Assembly (NCBI GenBank): GCA_009823505.1
Contig: VZQC01013302.1
Location: 1,971,008 to 2,035,007 of the forward strand
DNA: 64,000 bases
Direction of reading: 5' to 3'
DNA from: Rhizomys pruinosus
Lineage: Eukaryota; Chordata; Mammalia; Rodentia; Spalacidae
The notes below the pieces were generated by a model. It made no database searches. It was not told the origin of the DNA and saw only the letters and a program-made list of their open reading frames with translations. Every line of letters starts with the position of its first letter. Positions within the stretch are counted from its first letter, which is position 1. Below, one piece after another: positions 10,859 through 22,617 of this stretch. The translations under genes were made by a program, and so were the position numbers.

Positions 10859-13357
10859 CATATGAGAGATACCATTTGTTGTTTGTTTTTCTGGGACTGT
10901 GTTACTTCACTTAACATGATGTCTTTGAAACGACAAATGGTATCTCTCATATGTGGATGCTAGTACCAATAACCCAGTTATAAATATTTCTTGTGGAGAG
11001 GGATGCATACTAAAAGAACAACAACAGAAAGATTGCATCAGAAAACTGACTGAAATGGTGACTCAGGAAGGGTGGGAGGGGTGGGAGAGGGACACGGGTG
11101 TATATTCGATTGGTGCATATTTAATTGACGTGAGTTCAACAAGTATCCAGTTTTGCCCAGACTCTGTCTACAGGATACATGGTGTTTTAGGACTTAGTAA
11201 AAGTAAATATGTGCATATTGGACAACATTGGTTTGAAGGCTGAGAAAAACGGTAATGCATCTGAGTTAATTGGTGATATAAATTGCTCTTGTCCACATTA
11301 GCTTTAACTAAAATCTGTATAACAATTACTTTGGGATTGGTATAAACAAATGTTCTCTATAATTTTGCTGTCATATAGTATCACCTGGTAGCAATCTCTT
11401 TAACCTATAGGATGATTTAAATAAAAAATAAACTTTGTTTCCCAAGTTAATCACATCCAGTAACCCAAAACAGCATGGGTGAACTTGATGAAATCTGTGC
11501 CTTGATTCCACGCTATAGGTATGTATAAAACAACTGCTTTTTTGAGACTCATGGGTCAAAAATAAAATAAAAACCTTAAATAAAAAAGAGGGATATAGAT
11601 AGATATGAAAACTTTTTGTCAAAAAACCTTGCAACCCAAATCTTAAAACTAACTACAGGAAAGGATTTGTATGTTCCAACAGGCCAGAGTATCACCAACT
11701 TAATGGCTGAGAAAGAAAATGCAGCTTTGCAGTGAGTAGGATGTACCAGAAAGTGCCAGCAGAAGGATTGACTCCTCTGGGCATTGAAGGGAAGAAATGC
11801 CTCAGATTGCTGCAGACATCAGGCTCCTCTGTGGATCCTACTACTAACAAGTATTTTTAATGATTCCTAACGAAGCTTACCTTCTAGGTGCCACAAAGGT
11901 TTTAATACAAGAGACTTTCTTAACTCCCCCCCCATAGAATAAGGAGAAATATGATGATAATGAGGTCGTTCTCCAGCTGTAGATTGGAGCCAGCTGTTAT
12001 AGAGGTATTCTCTTGTAAAATCAGTAAAACTGCCTTCTTTAATTGACTAATAGACATAGAAACTCTGAAAAGGATTATTCTCTATTCAGAACCAAATATA
12101 ATGCTAAAGTCTCCTTAAGCTATGCACTTAAACAAAATATATTAATACAGGAGCTCTGACATCAACAATGGATTATTCTACCAAGGAGATGTTGGCCAGG
12201 GGATCCAAGCCCCCACAAAAGGTAAAGGCTCCTTGCCTCCAAACTGGGATATCTGCAGGAAGAGAGGTGATAAGGCCCCGCTGTTGAAGACCTGATATAA
12301 ACATGGGAAAGATGTATGGAGACCACACTTGCAATTATACAGATGGTCTCTGGAATGCCAGAGAGTGTTACCAAAGACCACTAAACCAATAAAGCAAATA
12401 TAGGTCTCCTTGAGTCAAGCAAGACTCCTCCGTCAGCACCAGCTACACCTCATCTGCCTGGAAATACTGTGCAGCAGTGGCAGCCATATGTCTGTATATC
12501 CCAAATCTAATTGGCTATTAGCTCTCTCCTTGGAGGAATAACACACGGCTGATGCCATAAGCTTACATCCTCTAATGGTTAGGAGATGTTATAAACCACA
12601 CGAAGACCCTGCCATACTTAACAGAAGAAAATGTAATTCATGAATTAACATACCATCCAAACATGTGTGTCTATACCAAAGTAACCTACCATAACAATTA
12701 GTACTGTTTAAATACCTATATATATAATTGCATGTGCTTCATTAGTAGGATTGAAAGACTATATATTATACTGTTTAAATACCTATATATCTAATTGCAT
12801 GTGCTTCATTAGTAGGATTGAAAGGTTATGCCTGGACAAGCTGGCAGCCCATGAAAGAAAACAGTCAGAATTGACTAGAGACCAAGACATCAGCTCCAGA
12901 GAAAGTGGACTGTTTTGCTTCTCATCCACCTGTGCCCCTTTTCTAAGCCTAGGGAACAATCTGCGGAAGAGGGGGCGTGGTAGAATGTAAGGGCTTTGAT
13001 TGGGGTTAATGGTGAAACTACAACAATATAGACTGGACACTCATTTGATCAACTTGATTGAACATACAAGCCCCCCCTGTTGGATGGTGGGACCCATGAG
13101 CTGTGTGGGTTTGGGCACAACTGCTTGCAAACTGGTTTTACATGAAGGATGCTTGTACTCACAAATTATCACTTATTGTTAAAAAAATGAAAACAAAACA
13201 AAACAAAAAAGGAGAGAAAGATGCAGAAAACTTACGGCAGAATGCATGATCTGGGATGGGTAGGGGTGGGGTGGGGGGAAGGGAAGGGGATATATGCCTG
13301 AACTGAATTGGAAAATGATGTATGAAATACACAAAGCATCAATAAAAAAATTAAAAA
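10859..13357 (+). mobile_element. Twin-primed L1: short inverted 5' piece plus ORF2 tail and ~2.4-kb 3' UTR
   Basis: The 16-bp TSD AAAGAGCTTCAGTCTA lies at 10843-10858 and 13358-13373. The first ~70 bp (10859-10930) is L1 ORF2 3' sequence in antisense. From 10931 the element runs in sense, ending ORF2 with codons for VSLICGC and a TAG near 10952. The remaining ~2.4 kb is 3' UTR with a G-rich purine stretch (13255-13285), AATAAA near 13341 and an A-rich tail. The inverted and direct pieces overlap by about 21 bp, giving a potential hairpin at 10859-10950. A 67-bp segment is tandemly duplicated at 12,703-12,826. It encodes nothing functional. Confidence 0.88.
13255..13285 (+). other. G-rich polypurine tract of L1 3' UTR
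   Basis: Runs of GGG and GGGG separated by one or two bases, about 60 bp upstream of the AATAAA. Rodent and primate L1 3' UTRs carry such a tract, which can form G-quadruplexes. The same tract appears at about 29,301, 36,600 (antisense), 40,980 and 52,400 (antisense). Confidence 0.7.
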
Positions 13358-13373
13358 AAAGAGCTTCAGTCTA

Positions 13374-14824
13374 GTAGTAACCTGATTTTATGTCTATGGT
13401 GCTATTATAAGGTTGGAAAATGAAAGTATTATGGAAGGAAAGGAAGCAAAATGCAAGAAGGAGATGGAAAACTCACTTCAGATCAGGCCCAACATGCCTT
13501 TCCATTTTCCATTTCTTTGGCACTTTTGAGCTCTAAATGGAGATGCTGACCCCTGCAGCCCTACGTTTCTCTCAATGTCTGATCAGGGTGTCATGAAATA
13601 TCTTGATTTCTCACCCTCGATATTCACCCGTATATAATATTTAATTCTGAGAAGGAAAGCCATAAATGGAAACTTTCTTGGATCATAGATATCTTTGGAG
13701 GTTTTCTTGAAAATCACTTCCAAAGCAAATTACTAAAGCTGTGAAAACAATTTGCATAGTATTGTCATTCATCTTATTGTTTTTGCTGTAGATAGATTAT
13801 AAAATTCTTCTCACTTATATAATACTTTACCTTTCAAAAATATTCTGGCTAGGAGGTTTTAAGAATATCTATTTCACCAGTGTATATTTAAAGACAGAGC
13901 TCTAAATAAAGATAATTTTAAAATTAATTATAGTGGTATCTCATTAAATCTCTTTAAAGAACTAAGGAAAAAATAGTTTCCTTTTTCCAAAACTGAAATG
14001 TAAGCACATTTTGATTATAATTATGCTGTTACTTATTGTTAAAAGAAGATCTCATTAGAACCAAAATTAAGCTTTCTGGAAAATATCACTTCCTATTTCA
14101 AATAAAAAGAAGTTTGAACACACTGTCTTTGTTCATTTTTGCAAGAGCTTTCCATCCTGAATTTCTTTAGGCACAGAAATGTTTTCTCTTTGAACAAGTG
14201 GGGGATGGCTGTCTAGAATTTTGTGGGCACATCAGCTGCTCTTTGAAGGTTTCTGCTAGTATACCATAAGGCCACACAATGTTTCATTGTGTCTTATTTC
14301 CATTTTGTCCATTATAGCCACTGATATAATGTATACCTTTGGATATTTAGCTTTTTCTTCCTTTGAAATGTTTCCTTCTATTTTCTCATGATAAAAGATG
14401 CTTTCAAAGCTATTCTCCAAATCCTACGCTACAGTTGAATAGGATCAAATTAGGCCATGGGCTTGACAATACAGTCTCCATTCTTGTACATATGTAGGTC
14501 TGTATCACCTATGCATGGAAACACAGAAGCCCTCCTCCACACCAGTCTTACTGATTCCTCCCTCAGGTAAATCGCTTCCACTTCCCAGATTCTTGGTTTC
14601 ATATTCATAGCTTGATCTTCTCTGGTCTGATTAGAATTTCCTTCACACAGTCCAATTCTAGATTAACATCAATAATTATCCTGTGGGGCCAGATAAATCC
14701 ATTATGGCTGAGAATAAGAGGGCTGGCTCTTTACCCTGGAAACCTAGAAGGCTGGCAGGAGATGAGAGCTGCTCCCACTTTTCATGTTGGACACAAGGTA
14801 CCCACCACTAACCCCCTAGGGGAG
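13374..14824. other. Unassigned AT-rich sequence
   Basis: No coding exon, SINE or LTR recognised. Several short ancient-repeat-like words occur but cannot be assigned to a family by eye. Confidence 0.35.
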
Positions 14825-15230
14825 TGTAGCTTGAAGTGTAACATTCCTAAGTTTATGGCTCCTGAGGTGTGTCTGCCCTCTCCTCTGCAGGCAAATGGCA
14901 CAAGCCAGAAGCTTGTCTCAGGGAGCTAAAGTAAGTATTCCTGCCATAAAACTTAGCTGTCTCAGAACGCACATAGGCTTCCCCTCTGTCTAGCCCACCT
15001 CCTGGCCACAGAGCCCACCAAAACTATATAAGTGTTTAACTCCTGAGATAAACGAGTTTTGTTTGCTAACCCGACTCCCGGATCTTTCTTTGGATCCCTT
15101 TGGTTCCGCTCGGTGTTCAGGAGACTGTCCTCTGCTCCCTCCTGCTTCCCCTCTTGCATCCCAGGAGTCACCCACAGCCGGGCGTGACTGCTGCAAGGCC
15201 GGTGACCTGGGAGGCAGGAATCTCACTACA
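14825..15230 (+). mobile_element. Candidate solo LTR of an endogenous retrovirus
   Basis: A 406-bp segment that starts TGTAG and ends CTACA. It contains a TATA box (TATATAAG at 15,025), a following AGATAAAC that could serve as a variant poly(A) signal, and a GC-richer U5-like section. The flanks GGGAG and CGGAG are an imperfect 5-bp duplication, so the insertion ends are not proven. No internal retroviral sequence is present. The family is not identified. Confidence 0.5.
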
Positions 15231-15271
15231 CGGAGGAAGCCAACAATTATCCCACTTCCAAAAATCTGTTT

Positions 15272-15425
15272 TGCTGGGGGTGGTGGTGAACGCCTTTAAT
15301 TCCAGTACTCCAGAGGCAGAGGCAGAAGCAGGTGGATCTCTGTGAGTTCAAGGAAGGCCAGGGGTACGTAGTGAAACTGTCTCAAAACGCCAGCCAACCA
15401 GCCAGCCAACCAACCAACCAATCGA
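15272..15425 (+). mobile_element. B1 SINE with (CCAA)n tail
   Basis: Sense B1: GCTGGGGGTGGTGGTGAACG, CCTTTAATTCCAGTACTC, GGCAGAGGCAG, GTGGATCTCTGTGAGTTCAA, then 'gtgaaactgtctcaaaac'. A small internal deletion follows the 'ggccagg' word. The tail has drifted to CCAG/CCAA repeats at 15,384-15,425. Confidence 0.85.
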
Positions 15426-15924
15426 CCAAACCAACAAATCCTCTGCCTCATTTAGTCATTATATTATCCCTTGAGCCCTCTTATTCTATTAACTGAATTA
15501 TACTGTTTCCCTAAGTTTCTGGAGACTTAGTACTTTCTCACTGCTGAAGGCACCGATTACCTACACTCAGCCAATGTTAATGCTCACTCACATTTCTATC
15601 CTCCTATCTTTATTTTTTTCAGAGATAATCACAGCATAGGAGTCAAAATGGACTCTCTGTCACAGCACACTTTCTCTTTTTAAGTCCTTCTGGCAAAGTG
15701 CACAGAGTAGATTTGGGTTCCAAAAACTCACTATTTCCCATGTACTTATACGCAATACCAAGTCTCTATTATTTCTCACCTAGGTATGGTAGTAACCCCC
15801 TTAACTAGTATCCATGCCTCCATTATTGATCATTAGAGCCCCCAGCCAGCAGCTGATAGAATGACTCCCCCAATCACAATGAGAAGTAACATTTTCAGTA
15901 TGTCTTAGGCTCCAAAGAATTTTC

Positions 15925-16255
15925 TTCTTTTTATTTATTTTTTTGTTTTTTTTAAGCCAATGTTTTATTGAAGCTCTGTGGATTTCATACAAAATTACAT
16001 TACAAATCAAATCTAGACCTGTGCCCCCATTCCTGCCCCCCTACCAGAGCTCATGCATTCTGCCAAACATATTTTTCATCTTTTTCTCAGTCTCTCTCAA
16101 AATTCTCGATGCAGAAGTTTACTGTTTCGCGCAGAAGTTCACCATTTCATTCAGTTCTTTGACGCAGTCTTTCGTTGTGTTATCATTGTTGTTATTCCTT
16201 CCAATATGCATCACTCCAAAATATGCACATATGCATGCCACATATATCATAGGTT
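15925..16255 (-). mobile_element. L1 3' UTR, short-UTR subtype, antisense
   Basis: Antisense L1 3' end: T-rich tail, 'ttttattgaagctctgtggatttcatac', a CCCCC-rich block, 'catgcattctgcca', 'ttctcagtctctctcaaaa', then 'gtttactgtttcgcgcagaagttc'. It parallels 40,787-41,058 read in reverse over its whole length, including the ATATGCAT/ATATTTTGGAG region. A 183-codon open frame on the plus strand across it is shared with that L1 copy by descent and is not evidence for a gene. Confidence 0.75.
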
Positions 16256-16284
16256 TTAGCATTTTCAGCTCCTCCAAGTTATTT

Positions 16285-16440
16285 TCTAATCATCATTATC
16301 ACAGTTGTTCATTTAAACCTACTGAGATGGATATTATGCTTGTTTCCAATTCACAGATGAGAAAACCGAGAAACAAAGATACAGGGCATAAGGCTTGCGA
16401 CTGTCAAGAAGAGAATTGGAGAGAAAGTAGCCTAGATCTA
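16285..16440 (-). mobile_element. MIR SINE fragment
   Basis: Antisense MIR words: 'atggatattatgcttgtttccaattcacagatgagaaaaccgaga', 'cagggcataaggcttgcgactgtcaag'. The CACAGATGAGAAAAC-type core is typical. The copy is diverged. Confidence 0.55.
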
Positions 16441-16635
16441 TCTGCTGAGATAGTAAATGATGCATTTTATTGTTGCTTTCATACATTTCGTTAAGATGTT
16501 CTTCTACCAACTCATTTCAATTGAACTAAATGTAGATCTTTGCTAAGGCATGATCAGGACACAGGCTGTCTATTTGCTGTAAAGTGAACTTCTAGTTCAT
16601 TCAGTCTCTCTTCTCTTCACCTGGATAGGTACTCC

Positions 16636-18156
16636 AAACCTTCATCCAGTGTACTGCTCTCCCCACCTTCATCCAGTGTACTGATCTCCACACCTTCATC
16701 CAGTGTACTGTTCTCCACAGCTTCATCCTGTGTACTGTTCTCCACACCTTCATCCAGTGTACTGTTCTCCACACCTTCATCCAGTGTACTGATCTCCATG
16801 CCTTCATCCAGTGTACTGTTCTCCACACCTTCATCCAGTGTACTGTTCTCCACACCTTCATCCAGTGTACTGCTCTCCACACCTTCATCCAGTGTACTGT
16901 TCTCCACACCTTCATCCAGTGTACTGCTCTCCACACCTTCATCCAGTGTACTGTTCTCCACACCTTCATCCAGTGTACTGTTCTCCACACCTTCATCCAG
17001 TGTACTGCTCTCCACACCTTCATCCAGTGTACTGCTCTCCACACCTTCATCCAGTGTACTGTTCTCCACACCTTCATCCAGTGTACTGCTCTCCACACCT
17101 TCATCCAGTGTACTGCTCTCCACACCTTCATCCAGTGTACTGTTCTCCACACCTTCATCCAGTGTACTGCTCTCCACACCTTCATCCAGTGTACTGCTCT
17201 CCACACCTTCATCCAGTGTACTGTTCTCCACACCTTCATCCAGTGTACTGCTCTCCACACCTTCATCCAGTGTACTGCTCTCCACACCTTCATCCAGTGT
17301 ACTGTTCTCCACACCTTCATCCAGTGTACTGCTCTCCACACCTTCATCCAGTGTACTGCTCTCCACACCTTCATCCAGTGTACTGTTCTCCACACCTTCA
17401 TCCAGTGTACTGCTCTCCACACCTTCATCCAGTGTACTGCTCTCCACACCTTCATCCAGTGTACTGTTCTCCACACCTTCATCCAGTGTACTGCTCTCCA
17501 CACCTTCATCCAGTGTACTGCTCTCCACACCTTCATCCAGTGTACTGTTCTCCACACCTTCATCCAGTGTACTGCTCTCCACACCTTCATCCAGTGTACT
17601 GCTCTCCACACCTTCATCCAGTGTACTGTTCTCCACACCTTCATCCAGTGTACTGCTCTCCACACCTTCATCCAGTGTACTGCTCTCCACACCTTCATCC
17701 AGTGTACTGTTCTCCACACCTTCATCCAGTGTACTGCTCTCCACACCTTCATCCAGTGTACTGCTCTCCACACCTTCATCCAGTGTACTGTTCTCCACAC
17801 CTTCATCCAGTGTACTGATCTCCACACCTTCATCCAGTGTACTGCTCTCCACACCTTCATCCAGTGTACTGTTCTCCACACCTTCATCCAGTGTACTGCT
17901 CTCCACACCTTCATCCAGTGTACTGTTCTCCACACCTTCATCCAGTGTACTGTTCTCCACACCTTCATCCAGTGTACTGATCTCCACAACTTCATCCAGT
18001 GTACTGGTCTTCACACCTTCTTCCAGTGTACTGTTCTTCACACCTTTATCCAGTCTACTGCTCTTCACACCTTCATCCAGTGTACTGTTCTCCACACCTT
18101 CATCCAGTGTACTGTTCTCCACACCTTCATCCAGTGTACCGTTCTCCACACCTTCC
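16636..18156. repeat. 27-bp minisatellite, about 56 units
   Basis: The unit reads CCTTCATCCAGTGTACTG-N-TCTCCACA with period 27. Almost all variation sits at one base N, which is C, T or A. End units are more diverged (for example 16,706-16,735 and 18,000-18,070) than the core, as expected when unequal exchange homogenises the centre. Because 27 is divisible by three and the unit lacks stops in several frames, long open frames appear on both strands (up to 551 codons on minus, 457 on plus). At the variable base, C/T/A changes alter the amino acid in the two longest frames (Asn/Ser/Ile on minus, Phe/Leu/Ile on plus). No tRNA, retroelement or CRISPR character is present. Confidence 0.97.
16970..17790. 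repeat. 81-bp higher-order repeat, ten copies, inside the minisatellite
   Basis: Taking only the variable base of each 27-bp unit, the order T-C-C repeats ten times from the unit whose variable base is at about 16,981 to about 17,763, closed by a T unit near 17,790. Before it the order is irregular (T T C T C T), and after it comes A C T C T T A. I saw no other differences between the ten copies. This indicates recent amplification of a three-unit block. Confidence 0.93.
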
Positions 18157-20962
18157 ATAGTTCCCACATAGGATCTATTCTTTGCTACTGTGGCAAAGCA
18201 GACTCCAGCGGCTGACACTCTTTGACTGCCTGCATCCCTTCCTGTCTTCTGAGAGGATGGGCAGCTCTTCACTCACTGCAGTGAAGCTTTGTGCTGCTGT
18301 TGCATGGCGGTTCCCCCATGATATTCTGCAATAGATTCTGTCCACTTTTTGGACTTAGAGAGACTAGGTATAGGCCTACAGTCTCCACTATCTGCTTTAT
18401 ACTGTAGTGTTAGGCATTTAGTGAGATAACTCCCTGAAGCATGACTTACGTAAAGGAGAGACCAAGGGGCTAGGCACAAACCTCACTGGAGGATAAAATG
18501 CATTAATACTAATAGATTTATTGGGCACTTAGTTTGTGCTAGATCCTATTCTAGGCACATAGAGAAAATTGGGAATTCACTTTGGTCACTGCCCTCACAA
18601 GTATGCACTTTGGTGAGGGGAAGAATATGTAAACTGATAGGTAAATGAAACATTTAAATGTTTATTTGATGAGGAAGGTGGGCTAAGAAGAGTTTGAGAA
18701 TGTTCACAAGTATAGGAAAACAATGGCATGCTTTGCGTGCTGAAACTGCAGTCTTTAAATGGAGAGAGGTGCTTACTGCTCTTGGGCTTTGTCAATGTGT
18801 TTCACAGATAGAAACCCTTCCCAGGAGAGGACTGTATACAGTAGAAGTTATCCTTTGAAGCTATGAAACACTGCATCATCACTTGGGCTCTGAAACTCAA
18901 AATGCAATTTAATTTTCTGAAAACAAAAAAAATTAACAGCCCGACGTTGGAGCTTGCCATGTGCTTTTCATTCGTGGTCAGATATTGCTAGAAACATATT
19001 TCCAAAGATTTACCCAGGCTCAGAAAATAAAAAAAATACAGGGAAGAAACAGGACTTCAAAATTCTTCAGCGATACGCCTGAAATTAGGGATAAAATTTA
19101 GGTGTAAGTGAAATAAGGAAACAGGGACCTTGGAATAGCCCTGCTCAGGATTGTTTTCCCCACAACTGAGAGAATTTCACAGTAGAGTGTTTGCAATAGA
19201 GGCACACACAGATCTGGGTCCATCTGTCTGCAGCCACGAATAGAAAGTTTGTCACAATGAAGACAATATTAGTTAATCTTTACCCAGGAAACTGTGCAGT
19301 GATGAGTGCTGGTAGCATGGCTTCAGAAGTAGGGTGCTGCTTAGCTGTGGCAGGAAAAGCACATTAACAAAGAAAATATCTCTCCTTCAAATACAGTTTG
19401 TGAAGACCTTATGAAAATTCTTCTTGGCCCTATTGGTCAATTTTATATAACCTCAATTCTAGGCAGGATTGTGAAGAGGTGGAATGAAATTGTTTTACTG
19501 GTCTTTTTAGACACCTCCTCCTTCCTCCAATGATAGACCAGTGGACTGACAGCTCTGCATCTGGCAGCATGGTCAATGGGAACAAGGAGGAGGAGAGGAA
19601 CCAAGATAGAATCATCACCTACTCCTCAGCTCCTTGCTCCACTGCTACAGCTTGATTTGCATGGCTGTGACAGAAACTGGCCTGAAGTGTTCTCTTCCCT
19701 GCTGGGGCTTCATATGCCTGGTTTCAAATTGCCAGGTTTTTTCATTTGCAAGGCTCTGGCCCAACTCTAAGGTATCTCAGAACTGGAATGCTTCATTATT
19801 ATGTCTTTCTTTGCAGTTGGTTAATGGGTAAAATGGTTAGATTAGCTAACATCTGATAGCCATTGCAGCTCTAATTCAGGGAAGGAGCCAGTCTACAGGT
19901 AAGTGGCAGAGGTGTGCAGGCCTTGGCTAGTGCTCACCTATAGCTCTGCATTCAGTGATATCACCTTAACAAGGAAATTGGCAAATGATACAAGTCAGAG
20001 TTTTGTTTTTTTTCCAGAGACTAGACTTACTTGCATACCACTGGCTAATCTCAGACACTTTGTAATGTTTGTAGTGGAAACCTGCTTTCATCTCCTTTTA
20101 TTCATGTGAGAAATCTTGCTAAAAAGATAACATTGGTTATCTGCACTTCCAGTGTTTTGCCCCTGAAAAGGATCAGCGAATGCAATATTTACTATGGGGA
20201 GCAGCATTCCTGTCACCATAAAGCTTCAGTGGAGGTTTGACAAAGTTCCGGCTTCATGAGTGCAGCTTGGGTTAGGATGATGGATGGGGGCAGTTGTCCT
20301 TCCGGATCTCAAGCACATCTAACCCTCCCCCTGGCTTGCTCACTTGCACGCTCAGTGGGAACATTTTAGACACCTGCATCTTCCTTTGTTTTGAACAGCT
20401 TGTATTAAGTGTCATTGTTCTTTTCCCTAAAGTTCTTTTTCTTATTAATGTGGCCATTATGCTTATTGATTTTCTTAAGCCTCTTTATTCAAAGGTACTT
20501 CTTCAAATCTGGAGTCAAAAGAGGCTTCTTTGGAAGATGTATTTGTACCCAACAGCTTTAGCCAGATGAAGAAGGTGGGAGTGGGTGTATTTTACTGAAA
20601 TTAGAGTATTCTTTGTAAAAGACAGACTTTGGTAAAGAGAAAACATGTACAGAGTTAGGGAAATGTTTATTATTCTGCCAATTTTATTTATCCTCAAGCC
20701 TCTCTAGATGGTATTTTGACATGTTATTGGTAAGTCATTCTAATGTCTTGTCTCCATTCTAGGTGGATATTTATTTGATTCAACTTGACAGCTAGCAAAA
20801 ATACTGTTATAAATGACCAGGTTTAGAAACCAGGAATGTTACCAAGGGGACAAGAAGAGATTTCAGTTCATGCCAAGCCAAATTGTGAAGTGGGAAAAAT
20901 CATATTTCTTACTTTTATCTCCCTCATGAGTTATTTAACTTTTAGGACTTTCCCAATCTGAG
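18157..20962. other. Mostly unassigned sequence
   Basis: No exon recognised. 18,515-18,620 contains 'tttattgggcacttagtttgtgctagatcctattctaggcac' followed by 'cactgccctcacaag', words typical of an ancient mammalian interspersed repeat (MIR/L2 class), but family assignment is uncertain. Open frames near 19.6-19.8 kb and 20.3-20.6 kb (up to 91 codons) have no recognisable domain. Confidence 0.35.
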
Positions 20963-21373
20963 TGTGCTGGATAGCTTTAGTGTCAACTTGACACACCTGG
21001 GTTGAGGGAGCCTCAATTGGGAAATTGGCTCCATTTTATTGGCCTGTGGCCACATCTGTGGAGTATTGTCTTGATGGCCAAGCAGTGTGGAAGGGCCCAG
21101 CCCACAATGAGTGGTGCCACCCTGGGCAGGTGGTTGTGTATGGTATAAGAAGGCAGGCTGGGCATGAGCCAGAGGAAAAGCAAGCCAGTGAACAGCATTC
21201 CTCCATGGCTTGTGATTCAGCTCCTGCCTCCAGGTTCCTGCCCTGAGTTACTGCCTTGGGCTCCCTGAGTGATGAACTGTGACCCCGGAGATGTAAGCTG
21301 AATAAACCCTTTCTTCCCCAAGTTGGTGTCGGTCAGAGTGTTTTGTCACAGCAATGGAAGACAAACTAGGAGA
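20963..21373 (+). mobile_element. ORR1-type MaLR solo LTR
   Basis: A 411-bp LTR beginning TGTGCTGG and containing 'gtcaacttgacacacctggg', 'gggcccagcccacaatg', 'ctcctgcctccaggttcctgccc' and AATAAACCC (21,301), ending 'gcaatggaagacaaactaggaga'. The 5-bp duplication CTGAG at 20,958-20,962 and 21,374-21,378 is the length expected of ERVL/MaLR insertions. No internal region is present, so it arose by LTR-LTR recombination. It resembles the LTRs of the element at 25.2-27.1 kb read in the opposite direction. Confidence 0.88.
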
Positions 21374-21668
21374 CTGAGATACCCAGTGTCATCGCTATTT
21401 CCCAGGAACTCTGTTCTTTCCCACTTGTATCACTCTACATGAGGATGCACAGTTAAGTTTGAAATTAACACACATTGCATACATTTTTGTTTCCCAAGAA
21501 TTGTTCTAGGATCATGGACTTCAATATTGAATAAAGTCATATTCAAAAACGTTTTCATAATTTGATGGAATATCCACTCCCCAATTCCCAAAGGGTTCAG
21601 AATAGGTGTACAGCCTCCTATTGATATAACCAAGTTTTACATGAGGATTTAAAGATGTATTTATGGGT

Positions 21669-21901
21669 CAGAGGCTGGAGAAATTGCTCAGCAATTAAGA
21701 GCGCTGGGTGTTTTTGCAGAGGACCTGGTTTCAGTTCCCAGAACCCACATGGTGGCTAACACATCCATAACTCCATTTCCAGAGGATTTGACACCCTCTT
21801 TTTTTTTTTTATCTCCATGACGTTGCACGACCTGGGTACATTTACATATGTGCAGGCAATACATTAATACACATAAAAAATAAATAAAAATTTAAAAAGA
21901 C
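21669..21901 (+). mobile_element. B2/B3-type SINE with TSD
   Basis: Sense tRNA-like head 'gaggctggagaaattgctcagcaattaagagcgctggg', B box-like 'ggtttcagttccc', 'acccacatggtggctaac' and an A-rich tail. ATTTATGGGT at 21,659-21,668 and 21,902-21,911 is the target duplication. The copy lacks the 17-bp duplication seen in other B2s here and contains an internal T run. Confidence 0.85.
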
Positions 21902-22090
21902 ATTTATGGGTTGACAAAATAAACTCATTATACACAGAATTAAATACTGAACATTCACAGGACACATGCTATTCTAAGGACTACTGTCTTAAACTTATCT
22001 TTGCAGAAACCTTCTTAATAGCAACATTTCCATTTTACTCATGTGATTCTTTGGGCAAAGCGAGGGAAAATTGTCAAACATAATTAGTAT

Positions 22091-22251
22091 GCTGGGAGTG
22101 GTGCCACACGCCTTTAATCCTAGCACTTGGGAGGCAGAGGCAGGCGGATCTTTGTGAGTTCAAAGTCAGCCTGGTCTACAGAGTGAGTTCCAGGACAGCT
22201 GGGGCTACAGGGAGACCCTGTCTCGAAAAGACCAAAAAATGAAAAAAAAAA
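22091..22251 (+). mobile_element. B1 SINE
   Basis: Near-complete sense B1 (GCTGGGAGTGGTGCCACACG, CCTTTAATCCTAGCACTTGG, GCCTGGTCTACAGAGTGAG, GACCCTGTCTCGAAAAGACC) with a poly(A) tail. It is little diverged from the other young B1s in the window. Confidence 0.92.
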
Positions 22252-22555
22252 AAGCCACAAAGGTAGCTTGGAGTTGTGTAGAACTTTTATGGTTACCACT
22301 GTACTGTCTACATATATTGAAGCAACTACAGAATACATTTCTATTCTGTTTTTCTTGTTTTTAACTTTTACATCAGATATATTCATTGAACAAGGTACAG
22401 TGTTACACAAGGACTTTTCCATATAGGATATATTATATACTGATCATATTTTCTCACCAATGTTCCACCATACTTCCATTTTCCCCATCCATCTTCCCCT
22501 GCTGTTCCCTTTTGTTTTCCTCTAGTGACAATTTTGCTCCTATTTTTCACAATGA

Positions 22556-22569
22556 CATAAATATATATC

Positions 22570-22600
<31 letters not shown>

Positions 22601-22617
22601 TATATATATATATATTC
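22556..22617. repeat. (TA)n microsatellite
   Basis: Alternating TA interrupted once by 'ttataatt'. Being self-complementary, it can extrude a cruciform. Confidence 0.95.

Noticed and set aside
15943..16494. 183-codon plus-strand frame as a gene
   Set aside because: Its first half is antisense to an L1 3' UTR and is shared with the L1 at 40.8-41.1 kb; its second half runs through a MIR.
16811..17818. Third open frame (YCSPHLHPV repeats) as a gene
   Set aside because: A consequence of a stop-free 27-bp unit; it ends at the first unit with A at the variable base. No start context or flanking coding signal.
16636..18156. CRISPR-like array of regular short repeats
   Set aside because: The 27-bp units are contiguous with no unique spacers, and the genome is a rodent. 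It is a minisatellite.
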